A stretch of 26,723 nucleotides of DNA from positions 1 to 26,723 of the forward strand of contig DHVH01000316.1 of assembly GCA_002412555.1 (NCBI GenBank). The letters are read 5' to 3'. How positions within the stretch are numbered: the stretch's first letter is position 1; each line of letters starts with the position of its first letter. A program made the translations under genes and the position numbers. Under the pieces are notes generated by a model. That model searched no databases, was not told the DNA's origin, and worked only from the letters and a program-made list of their open reading frames with translations. Shown here piece by piece: positions 1-7,265 of the stretch. Source of the stretch: Marinilabiliaceae bacterium UBA5213. Its GTDB lineage: Bacteria; Bacteroidota; Bacteroidia; Bacteroidales; Marinilabiliaceae.

Positions 1-1524
1 GACGCCTGACAAGAGACCATTGGAGGTGTTGAAATGATTAAAGACGTGGATTTTTTCATGCTTGGTGAACACGTGCAAACGTCCTGCCTTGGTCGCTGCC
101 CAAATTCTTTGTTGGGGGTCTTCAAATAGCGCTCTGACGATGTTATCAGAAATATGGGTGCCTTGTGGTTGGGGAAGCAGGTGATCAAAAGCAGGATATT
201 TAAGAATTATTTTTTCGAGACCTCCCTGAAACTGTCCTGTGCCCACCCATAACTGACCCGAGTGGTCTTCGGTGATGGCCATTACTATGTTTGATGAAAT
301 AGAATTGGGATTTTTTGGATTGTTTTTAAATTGAGTGAATTTTTTTGCTTGTCGGTCATATAAATTGAGAGCTCCTTCATGGGTGCCTATCCAGAGGTTG
401 TCCTGACTGTCCTCGAAAAATACATGGCGCTCTGAGTCGGGCAGAGTGGATTGACCAGGGTCCAGAAACTGATGAAATTCTGACAGGCTGGTTTCGAGGT
501 CGAAACCAGTGATGCCAAACTCCTCTGTAGTTATCCACACTTTGTTGAAGCGATCTTCATAGATTTTATCAACTTGCTCGCCAATCAATTCAACATCTCT
601 CCAATTGTTGCTTCCGGGTAAAAAAATTTGCATCCCATTTTGCGAAAAGGCTGCCAGGATGGTGCCGTTTTTGGTAATGTGCAAATTCGATATTTCGTCG
701 GATTTTAAGGAGGGGTTGGCGGCAGAATCTATATAGGTATATAATTGATCAGACTTTAAAAACTTTAGAATACCGTCTTCTTTGGTACCAAACCAAAGCT
801 CGGTAGCTGTTTCAATCATGGCTGTGAAGGTGTGCGAAATGAAAAGGTGGGTGAAGGTTGGCGCATTATTGCTGAGTGTTTCTTTTTCTACCAGGGTGAG
901 TCCTCTTTGCGTCCCAATCCAAATATTTCCGAATTGATCTGACCTGATAAACGAAACATGCTCATTGGAAATAGCGTGAATGCCCCTGGAAGTGTAGTGT
1001 GCTTCATCGTAGGAATGATTGCGTGGATTGTAAATAAGGCGTAAAACGCCTTTATTTCTTAGGCCTATCCATATTTCATCCTTTGAATATTGCAGGAATT
1101 CTGAGAAAACAGCATGTCCTTCTTCTATTTCTGAAAAGAGGTATGAAAGCGACCGGAAAGTCTCTGAAACCGGATCAAAATAATGGTAATGACCGTCATG
1201 CGTTTCAAACCAGATAAAACCCTGGTGGTCTTCCCAAATATTGACAACTCTGTTGTGCGTGAAATTTTGTCGACCCTCTTCTTCGTTCATGAAAACACGA
1301 AATTTATTGCCGTCAAATCTGTTGAGTCCGTTATTGGTACCAATCCACAGGAAGCCTTTAGAGTCACATAGGATGCTGGTGGCCGTGTTTTGAGACAATC
1401 CTCTGGAGGTGTTGAAATGCTCAAACCTCAAGATTTCAGCAGCCTTAAGTTGGACTTGATGGAAAAAGGCCGCGAAGGTGATAAAAAAGATGGCCCGTAA
1501 ATATATTTTGGTTGTTTTGTTCAT
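1..1524 (-). CDS. Hybrid two-component system sensor (HTCS-like), N-terminal propeller, partial
   Basis: The reverse strand is open for 508 codons from an ATG at 1524-1522 to the window edge. After a short signal-like segment (about residues 7-28) comes FEHFNTSRGLSQNTATSI and then WIGTNNGLNRFDG. This is the typical opening of the periplasmic two-component-regulator propeller found in Bacteroidota HTCS proteins. Blades recur as aromatic-Ile/Val-Gly-Thr-like motifs: WIGLRNKGVLRL, WIGTQRGLTLVE, WFGTKEDGILKF, WIGTHEGALNLYD, WVGTGQFQGGLEKI, WAATKAGRLHVF. In this family the propeller binds an oligosaccharide, and a cytoplasmic histidine kinase, receiver and AraC-type output follow. Those parts lie outside the window, so HTCS identity is inferred from the propeller and from divergence with a pectin locus. 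It would plausibly sense a pectic oligosaccharide and activate the genes to its right. Confidence 0.88.
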   Translation of the reverse strand, partial: MNKTTKIYLRAIFFITFAAFFHQVQLKAAEILRFEHFNTSRGLSQNTATSILCDSKGFLWIGTNNGLNRFDGNKFRVFMNEEEGRQNFTHNRVVNIWEDHQGFIWFETHDGHYHYFDPVSETFRSLSYLFSEIEEGHAVFSEFLQYSKDEIWIGLRNKGVLRLIYNPRNHSYDEAHYTSRGIHAISNEHVSFIRSDQFGNIWIGTQRGLTLVEKETLSNNAPTFTHLFISHTFTAMIETATELWFGTKEDGILKFLKSDQLYTYIDSAANPSLKSDEISNLHITKNGTILAAFSQNGMQIFLPGSNNWRDVELIGEQVDKIYEDRFNKVWITTEEFGITGFDLETSLSEFHQFLDPGQSTLPDSERHVFFEDSQDNLWIGTHEGALNLYDRQAKKFTQFKNNPKNPNSISSNIVMAITEDHSGQLWVGTGQFQGGLEKIILKYPAFDHLLPQPQGTHISDNIVRALFEDPQQRIWAATKAGRLHVFTKHEKIHVFNHFNTSNGLLSGV

Positions 1525-1613
1525 ATAGTATTCTGGTTTTATTCGCTTGCAGAGGAATAAGGCAGTGGTGTTACTAAAGATATAAAATAATTGCCCTTAA
1601 GATATAAAAGTGT

Positions 1614-1621
1614 CAAATATA
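1614..1621 (-). promoter_or_regulatory. Candidate -7 box of the sensor gene
   Basis: Read on the minus strand this is TATATTTG, a full match to TAnnTTTG, about 90 bp before the sensor start codon. The two AAGATATAAAA repeats lie just downstream of the predicted transcription start, where a bound protein could repress or autoregulate. A -33 box is not clear. Confidence 0.3.
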
Positions 1622-1790
1622 TTAAAAATATGTTAGGGTTTTAAATCATAGCTTGGTTATGTGATGAGCGATTAGTGGGTGCTTGCAAAATGTTTTTGGG
1701 CTGAAAGACAGACGTAATATAATGTGGTTTATTATGTGGGGTAAATTGTTCAATTGTTAAGAGATGGTAATATTCGAACTATTATTGGTG

Positions 1791-1798
1791 TAAATTTG
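1791..1798 (+). promoter_or_regulatory. Candidate -7 box of the PL1 gene
   Basis: TAAATTTG matches the Bacteroidota -7 consensus TAnnTTTG and lies 34 bp before the PL1 start codon, predicting a short leader. No clear TTTG -33 box is visible at the expected spacing. The repeated GATGGTAAT motif sits there instead, which would suit an activator-dependent promoter. That last point is inference. Confidence 0.4.
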
Positions 1799-1832
1799 TG
1801 GTCATTCGTTTTCAAACAAAATATTTAATAAG

Positions 1833-3842
1833 ATGAAGCATTTTTTACCCTTAGTTTTAAGTTGGCTGTTGATGAGCGGCGTAGCGTTACTTGATGTGAA
1901 GGCTAGCCCCAATGCAAGTAATGTGGTTGTAGAGAATTCTGTTCCGGTTGCATTTCCGGGTGCTGAGGGGTTTGGACGATTTGCCACAGGTGGAAGGGGC
2001 GGACGCATTATTTATGTTAATAATCTCAACAATTCAGGTGCAGGGTCTTTTCGACAGGCAGTGGAGGTTGAAACGGGTGCCCGAATAGTGGTCTTTAACG
2101 TATCCGGAATTATTGAATTGGAGTCCAGGATCAATATAAAAAATGGGAATTTGACCATTGCCGGACAAACAGCGCCCGGTGACGGCATTACGCTTAAGAA
2201 CCATGAAGTGTATGTGGGAGCCAATAATGTTATCATACGGTTTTTGCGCTTCCGAATGGGCGATGAGCGGCAGACCGAAAATGACGCCCTGTGGGGGAGA
2301 AGACAAAATACCATTATCATCGATCATTGCACCATGAGTTGGGCAACGGATGAAGCTTCTTCCTTTTATGATAACAATGATTTTACTATGCAGTGGTGCT
2401 TGCTTTCTGAGAGTCTTCGGATTTCGGTGCACGGCAAGGGAACGCATGGGTATTTGGGTATTTGGGGTGGCAAGAAGGCCAGTTTTCATCACAATCTGAT
2501 AGCCCATCATGATAGCCGTAATCCCCGATTTTGCGGTAGCCGCTATTCGAATCTGCCCGACCAGGAGCAGGTCGATTTTCGCAACAATGTTATTTATAAT
2601 TGGGGTGGTAATAGTGGTTATGCCGGTGAGGGTGGAAGCTACAACATGGTAAACAATTACTATAAACCCGGACCAGCCAGTAGTAACCGTGCCAGAATTT
2701 TTCAGCCCTATGCGGATAATGGTAGTAATGCTCAGCCTGCCGGTGTTTGGGGAATGTTTTATGTTGATGGCAATTTTATGAACCAATCTACTTCTGTAAC
2801 TACTGATAATTGGGTTGGCATTCATCCCAATCCGTCTAATAAAAACAAGGAAGAGCTCAAGAGCTATACGGAGTTTGATAAGGGACAGATCACTACTCAT
2901 TCGGCCCAGGATGCTTTTGATGCTGTTTTGGCTTTTGCGGGTGCCAGTTTTAAGCGAGACAAAGTAGATGCGCGTATTGCCAATGAAACACTTACTGGGA
3001 CCTATACCTATACAGGGTCCAATGGCAGTATCAATGGTTTGATTGATAGTCAGACCGATGTCGGTGGCTGGCCCTCTTATGAGTCCTTGCCTGCCCGCCT
3101 AGATTCGGATGGTGATGGCATCCCTGATGCCTGGGAAATTCAATTTGGTTTGGATCCTAATGACGCAACGGATGGAAGTACTTACGAGTTAAGCACCATG
3201 TTTACGAATGTCGAGGTTTATTTGAACAGTCTGGTGCAGCACATTATGGATCAAAAGAACAGCGCTGGGATAGCCAATTATACGGATGTCTTTGAATGGA
3301 ATGCACCTGCAGCAACGCTTGAATCAACAGGTGAAACTACTCAGACCATTTCTGGTGGAGAGGCTATTGCAACATTCAGCTTTTCTTGGACGAATGCGCT
3401 TTCCATGGATATAAGAGGTTTGCCGGATGGCCTGACCCTGGAGGTTGATGAAGCTCAAAAAACGGGGACCATTTCGGGTCAACCGTCTGTCTCGGGTGTG
3501 TTTGAGTATACAGTTGCAACAGTCGGTGGCGTTATTCCGGCTTATGCCTTTGGTTCAATTACAATTGAAGGGGATATACCCAACTCATTAAATAAAGTAA
3601 AAGCGAATCAAGGGCTTTATATTTTCCCCAACCCCTTTAATGACCAGCTGAACTTTTTTAGCGAGTTCAATGAAATCAAAGCCGTTGATATTTATTCGTA
3701 TGATGGACGCCTGGTGAAACAACTTAAGGTTTCAGGCTTCTCAGTTAACATTAACAGCAGTAAGATGAGAAACGGTTTGTATTTGCTACAGGTCATTTTT
3801 GCTGATGGAAGCCGACAGACAGCCAAACTGGTTAAACAGTAA
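1833..3842 (+). CDS. PL1 family pectate lyase with T9SS C-terminal sorting domain
   Basis: This enzyme should cleave polygalacturonate by beta-elimination outside the cell. A signal peptide (about residues 1-25) has no lipobox. The PL1 right-handed beta-helix starts at FPGAEGFG and carries IIIDH (D164, H165; counterpart of the PL1 xWIDH motif) and SRNPRF (R229, R232; the conserved Arg-x-Pro region with the catalytic arginine). A DSDGDGIPDAWE calcium-binding-like module starts at D424. It is followed by a putative Ig-like region (about 490-575) and a type A T9SS sorting domain (592-669: YIFPNPFND, NGLYLLQV, final K-Q). At 669 residues it is longer than the two other PL1 paralogues here (469 and 445) because of these C-terminal parts. 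It is the only T9SS cargo visible in the locus. The start is supported by the signal peptide immediately after it. Confidence 0.92.
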   Translation: MKHFLPLVLSWLLMSGVALLDVKASPNASNVVVENSVPVAFPGAEGFGRFATGGRGGRIIYVNNLNNSGAGSFRQAVEVETGARIVVFNVSGIIELESRINIKNGNLTIAGQTAPGDGITLKNHEVYVGANNVIIRFLRFRMGDERQTENDALWGRRQNTIIIDHCTMSWATDEASSFYDNNDFTMQWCLLSESLRISVHGKGTHGYLGIWGGKKASFHHNLIAHHDSRNPRFCGSRYSNLPDQEQVDFRNNVIYNWGGNSGYAGEGGSYNMVNNYYKPGPASSNRARIFQPYADNGSNAQPAGVWGMFYVDGNFMNQSTSVTTDNWVGIHPNPSNKNKEELKSYTEFDKGQITTHSAQDAFDAVLAFAGASFKRDKVDARIANETLTGTYTYTGSNGSINGLIDSQTDVGGWPSYESLPARLDSDGDGIPDAWEIQFGLDPNDATDGSTYELSTMFTNVEVYLNSLVQHIMDQKNSAGIANYTDVFEWNAPAATLESTGETTQTISGGEAIATFSFSWTNALSMDIRGLPDGLTLEVDEAQKTGTISGQPSVSGVFEYTVATVGGVIPAYAFGSITIEGDIPNSLNKVKANQGLYIFPNPFNDQLNFFSEFNEIKAVDIYSYDGRLVKQLKVSGFSVNINSSKMRNGLYLLQVIFADGSRQTAKLVKQ

Positions 3843-4195
3843 GCCTTTTTTATTCATGAATTGTCCTTATGAGAGGTATATTTAATTTATTGAGATCTGT
3901 TTTGTGATTTGTGATCGCAGAAAAGCATAGACTAACAAGATCCTTACAACGACTTTCCTGAATCTTTTTGGAAAGTCGTTGGCGTTTATCTCCTGTGTTA
4001 TTTTGGATAATCCCACTTCTTTATTAAATATTAAGGTGTTGTTTATTAGTATTATGATTATTTGTCACGGTTGTCCAAAAGCAATTCGTACTACCTTTTC
4101 AGACAATTTGTGTCCGAGGCAACCAACGCCTAATAGCTATCTTGCAATAGTTAAAAAATGTTCGAAAAGCGAAAAACAAATTAAATGTATTTATA
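3843..4195. other. Intergenic region between PL1 and GH28
   Basis: This 353-bp AT-rich spacer holds a 12-bp perfect hairpin at 3947-3981 and otherwise nothing clear. A 75-codon reading frame at 3979-4206 has no recognisable features and overlaps the GH28 start, so it is not called. Sequence just before 4196 is A-rich, as expected for translation initiation in this phylum. No full TAnnTTTG promoter was found. Confidence 0.5.
3947..3981 (+). terminator. Hairpin after PL1, possible terminator
   Basis: CAACGACTTTCC (3947-3958) pairs perfectly with GGAAAGTCGTTG (3970-3981) around an 11-nt loop. There is no downstream T-run, so it is either a weak terminator or a structured mRNA 3' end about 105 bp after the PL1 stop codon. 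Confidence 0.45.
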
Positions 4196-5905
4196 ATGAC
4201 TACTAACAAAATTTTATGCGGACTGGCAGGGATGGCCTTGATTAGCTCTATGCTGCTTTCCTGCGCATCTGATGAAAAGGAAGCGCCCAGCTACGCATGG
4301 GTGTACGATAACATTGAGTTTGATATACCAGTTGTACAGGAGCCTTCTTTTGCAGCCAATACGGTCAATTTGGCCGCTATAGGTGGGGTGGCTGACGGAT
4401 TAACGCTGAATACTGCGGCGATAGCAAAAGGTATTGATAGGTTGACTGCTAAAGGCGGAGGGAAATTGATCATCCCCGCTGGTTTGTGGATTACCGGCCC
4501 CATTGTCTTAAAAGACAATATAAATCTGCATCTTGAAGATGGTGCTCTTTTACGCTTCAGTGATGATTTTGATTTGTACCCTATTGTTGAAAGCACCTTT
4601 GAAGGCATCATGACCTGGCGCTGCCAGTCGCCCATCAGCGGTCGCGACTTGGAAAACATTGCCATTACCGGCCTGGGAACCATTGATGGTAACGGACAGG
4701 CTTGGCGACCTGTTAAGCGCTTTAAAATGACGGATAACCAATGGCGAAACCTGCTTGCTTCAGGCGGCTCACTGGTAGACAATGGTGCATACTGGTTTCC
4801 TAGTGAGGGTGCTGCTTTGGGTTACGTTACAGCCAAAGGCAGTAACATCCCAAGCTTTGATACCTTTGAGGAATACGCAGCCATCAAGGATTTTCTTCGA
4901 CCAGTAATGGTGAGTCTGATTAATTGCAAAAATGTATTGCTGGATGGTCCTACTTTCCAGAATTCTCCTGCCTGGAATATTCACCCCTTACTATGTGAGG
5001 ATGTTACCATAAGAAACCTGACTGTTCGCAATCCATGGTATTCACAAAATGGTGATGGTCTGGATTTGGAATCCTGTAAGAATGTGGTGATTTATAACAA
5101 CCAATTTGATGTGGGCGACGATGCCATCTGCTTTAAATCGGGACGTGACCAGGATGGGCGCGACAGGGGTGTACCTACCGAGAATGTTATTGTGAAGAAC
5201 AATGTAGTTTACCACGGGCATGGAGGTTTTGTTGTGGGCAGTGAAATGTCAGGCGGCGTGCGCAACGTGCACGTGTCTGATTGCACCTTTATGGGAACCA
5301 ATATCGGTATTCGTTTTAAAAGTACACGCGGACGGGGAGGCATTGTTGAGAACATATTTATCTCTAATATTAATATGATTGATATTCCTACTGAGCCCAT
5401 TCGCTTTAATATGTTTTATGGCGGTTTTGCACCTGTACTGGATGACGGCAACAGTAGTACTGATTTGATTGATACAGAGGCACCTGCTGTAGGTGTGACA
5501 GAAGAGACTCCAATTTTTCGTAACATAAAAGTAAAAAACATTGTGGCCAATGGTTTTGGTAATGCTGCGCTTTTTATGGGCTTGCCCGAAATGAAATTGG
5601 AAAATGTTTCTCTTGAGAATGCTGTTTTGCGTGCACCAAAGGGTTTTACCATGATTGATGTGAATGGTGTTGAGTTGATTAATGTGCAGGTGATTCAGGA
5701 GGAGGGTCCGGCCATGACCATTTTTAATAGCAATAATGTGGATCTATCGGGTTTTGTTTTCAATAAAGAAACGGAACTGCCTGGTGTTGCTGTTTCAGGT
5801 GCTGCCAGCGGAAATATTCATTTAAGAGGAAGCGATTTCAGCAATTTGGAAAAAGAACTGCTGCTGGTCGGTGGTGCCAGTGAGCAATCAGTTGTCATAA
5901 AATAG
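4196..5905 (+). CDS. GH28 family polygalacturonase-like lipoprotein
   Basis: This is a parallel beta-helix glycoside hydrolase expected to hydrolyse alpha-1,4-galacturonosyl bonds of pectin. A lipoprotein signal ends at SMLLSC (Cys23), placing it at the outer membrane, probably surface-exposed. Family motifs are all present in order: N285-G-D287-G (the NTD-type block, with D290 after it), G307-D308-D309 (catalytic Asp pair), G341-H342-G343, and R373-F-K375 (RIK-type substrate-carboxylate block). The N-terminal Pectate_lyase_3-like start (AIGGVADGLTLNT, then IIPAGLWITGPI) suggests an exo-acting or oligosaccharide-directed enzyme, though subsite preference cannot be read. At 569 residues it is longer than the second GH28 (449), with insertions around residues 180-235. 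It is followed by a strong terminator. Confidence 0.9.
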   Translation: MTTNKILCGLAGMALISSMLLSCASDEKEAPSYAWVYDNIEFDIPVVQEPSFAANTVNLAAIGGVADGLTLNTAAIAKGIDRLTAKGGGKLIIPAGLWITGPIVLKDNINLHLEDGALLRFSDDFDLYPIVESTFEGIMTWRCQSPISGRDLENIAITGLGTIDGNGQAWRPVKRFKMTDNQWRNLLASGGSLVDNGAYWFPSEGAALGYVTAKGSNIPSFDTFEEYAAIKDFLRPVMVSLINCKNVLLDGPTFQNSPAWNIHPLLCEDVTIRNLTVRNPWYSQNGDGLDLESCKNVVIYNNQFDVGDDAICFKSGRDQDGRDRGVPTENVIVKNNVVYHGHGGFVVGSEMSGGVRNVHVSDCTFMGTNIGIRFKSTRGRGGIVENIFISNINMIDIPTEPIRFNMFYGGFAPVLDDGNSSTDLIDTEAPAVGVTEETPIFRNIKVKNIVANGFGNAALFMGLPEMKLENVSLENAVLRAPKGFTMIDVNGVELINVQVIQEEGPAMTIFNSNNVDLSGFVFNKETELPGVAVSGAASGNIHLRGSDFSNLEKELLLVGGASEQSVVIK

Positions 5906-5925
5906 TTAGGTGTGAAGTGAATGGA

Positions 5926-5958
5926 GTCGGGTGCCATTAGGCAACCCGACTTTTTTTT
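5926..5958 (+). terminator. Rho-independent terminator of the first GH28 gene
   Basis: GTCGGGTGCC pairs with GGC-A-ACCCGAC (one bulged A) around an ATTA loop, followed directly by eight Ts. It starts 20 bp after the GH28 stop codon. This separates PL1/GH28 from the esterase, which therefore probably has its own promoter inside the repeat leader that follows. Confidence 0.9.
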
Positions 5959-5984
5959 AAAAGATAGTTGATGCAGTATCTTAA

Positions 5985-6159
5985 TAACAATAGATCGTTA
6001 GGTTGGAGACAAGCGAAGCGTAGTCCCGCGAAGCGGGATCATTAGGTTGATAGGCAAAATTAAATCCATGATAATCAGCAAGTCATGCTTTTGCAACCAG
6101 TAAGTACAAGTCATTTAAAATAAGCGATTTACAAAGCAATAACGAACTATTATTAATAA
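5985..6159 (+). repeat. Leader repeat copy A (inverted partner at 21800-21975)
   Basis: The first 76 bp (5985-6060) match the reverse complement of 21900-21975 with a single mismatch at 5999. The following ~100 bp match at roughly 80% by eye, ending a few bases before the start codon of the gene downstream in each copy. Inside are GATC(G/A)TTAGGTTG at 5993-6005 and 6037-6049 (direct repeat), GCGAAGCG at 6013-6020 and 6028-6035, and a TCCCGC-GAA-GCGGGA hairpin. Copy A leads into the esterase gene and copy B into uxaE. It may be a mobile REP/MITE-like element that has carried or captured a promoter. No transposase is present. Confidence 0.85.
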
Positions 6160-6165
6160 TAGACT

Positions 6166-6912
6166 ATGAAAAAAATACTTTGCTTATGCGTTGTGATCAT
6201 TTTGGGCATGGCCTGTCAACCCAAGGATGAGTCCATTACTCTGTTTTTGGCCGGTGATTCCACGGTTGCTAATAAGCCTTATAAGGAAGGAAATCCGGAA
6301 AAAGGCTGGGGACAAGTATTCCCACTCTATTTCAATGAAGGTGTGAAAATAGAGAACCATGCCGTTAATGGACGCAGTACTAAAAGTTTTATGGATGAAG
6401 GCAAGTGGGATGCATTGATGCAAAGCGTTTCTCCCGGTGATTATGTTTTCATTGAATTTGGCCATAATGATTCCAAAAATCAGGATACTACCCGTTATGC
6501 AGCTGCCAATGGTGCATATAGTGACCATCTTCGCCAGTTTGTTGAGGATGTGAGAAGGCTACAGGCCACACCGGTGCTGCTAACACCTATAGTGCGCCGA
6601 AAGTTTGATGAGCAGGGTCGGTTTTACGATACTCATGGCGATTATCCGGAGGCTGTGCGTAAGATAGCTCGGGATATGGATGTATTGTTGATTGATTTGC
6701 ACGCTGCCACACGGGTGCTTGTTGAGCAGGTTGGTGAAGAGACTTCAAAGAAGCTATTTCTTCATATTGGTGTCCATGAATATGCTCACCTGGAGTTGCC
6801 CATTGAAGATGATACCCATCTATCCGCCTACGGGGCGTTTAAAGTTGCCGACATGGTGGTGGCTGTACTTAAAGAAAAAGCACCTGAGTTGGTGCCATTT
6901 ATTAAAATGTAA
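6166..6912 (+). CDS. GDSL/SGNH acetylesterase, CE12 rhamnogalacturonan acetylesterase type
   Basis: This enzyme should remove acetyl esters from pectin so that lyases and hydrolases can act. A lipoprotein signal ends at LGMAC (Cys17). SGNH blocks are clear: GDST with nucleophile S32, NGRS (G69, oxyanion hole), GHND (N101), and DDTHLSAYGA with catalytic D215 and H218. Length (248 residues) and the GDST/NGRS/GHND/DDTHLSAYG pattern are those of CE12 rather than other SGNH families. CE12 members act on acetylated rhamnogalacturonan or homogalacturonan, and the sequence does not say which. It lies just after leader repeat A and 353 bp before susC, so it may be monocistronic or the first gene of the large operon. 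Confidence 0.88.
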   Translation: MKKILCLCVVIILGMACQPKDESITLFLAGDSTVANKPYKEGNPEKGWGQVFPLYFNEGVKIENHAVNGRSTKSFMDEGKWDALMQSVSPGDYVFIEFGHNDSKNQDTTRYAAANGAYSDHLRQFVEDVRRLQATPVLLTPIVRRKFDEQGRFYDTHGDYPEAVRKIARDMDVLLIDLHAATRVLVEQVGEETSKKLFLHIGVHEYAHLELPIEDDTHLSAYGAFKVADMVVAVLKEKAPELVPFIKM

Positions 6913-7265
6913 AGGCAAACATCCATTAAATTAGCATTTATTGACTTATAAAAATATCTGTTTAAAGTAATTGATTTTAATAATTGATTTTTCGCTATTT
7001 GACTTATGTTGCTGATATTGAGGGTTTAGATAATTAATAGCACTTTATTTTAGTCAATTCGTATACCTATTTTGGATATTCTTTCTCACCAATGCACCAA
7101 TAAGTCTGTATAAATTGCCATAAATATGTTAACAGTCCCTAACGCAATAATTTTAAATCAGCAAATAGAAAACGAAATGACAAAATCACAAAAAATAATT
7201 AAAACGTCTTTGTTAATAGATGGTAATGTGTTAACTAGGTAATTACTAAGTAATCAATTTAAATT
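6913..7265. other. Intergenic region upstream of susC
   Basis: This 353-bp AT-rich spacer contains no convincing gene. GTTAATAGATGGTAATGT (7212-7229) closely matches the motif at 1756-1772 upstream of the first PL1. A small palindrome ATTACT-A-AGTAAT lies at 7242-7254, just before the susC start. A poor -7-like TATTTTGG occurs at 7069-7076. There is no evident terminator after the esterase gene. This is the most likely site of the main inducible promoter of the susC operon. Confidence 0.5.

Larger units (their letters stand above)
1525..1832. other. Divergent regulatory region, sensor gene / PL1
   Basis: This 308-bp AT-rich spacer separates the minus-strand sensor from the plus-strand pectate lyase. 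It holds a perfect TAnnTTTG box on each strand (plus 1791-1798, minus 1621-1614). It also holds a direct repeat AAGATATAAAA at 1577-1587 and 1599-1609, two helical turns apart, and a GTTAA(G/T)AGATGGTAAT motif at 1756-1771 that recurs before susC. No convincing small gene is present. Confidence 0.6.

Noticed and set aside
2034..2900. 288-codon minus-strand reading frame inside the first PL1 gene
   Set aside because: Lies antisense to a well-supported PL1 core. A similar antisense frame appears at 14286-14906 opposite the paralogous PL1, as expected from shared codon patterns of the beta-helix. No known family is recognised.
3979..4206. 75-codon plus-strand reading frame between PL1 and GH28
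   Set aside because: Begins inside the 3' arm of a hairpin, overlaps the GH28 start, has biased AT-rich composition and no recognisable domain or start context.
5985..6159. Insertion sequence or active transposon
   Set aside because: No transposase gene, no terminal inverted repeats and no target-site duplication seen around either copy; only a non-autonomous repeat can be claimed.
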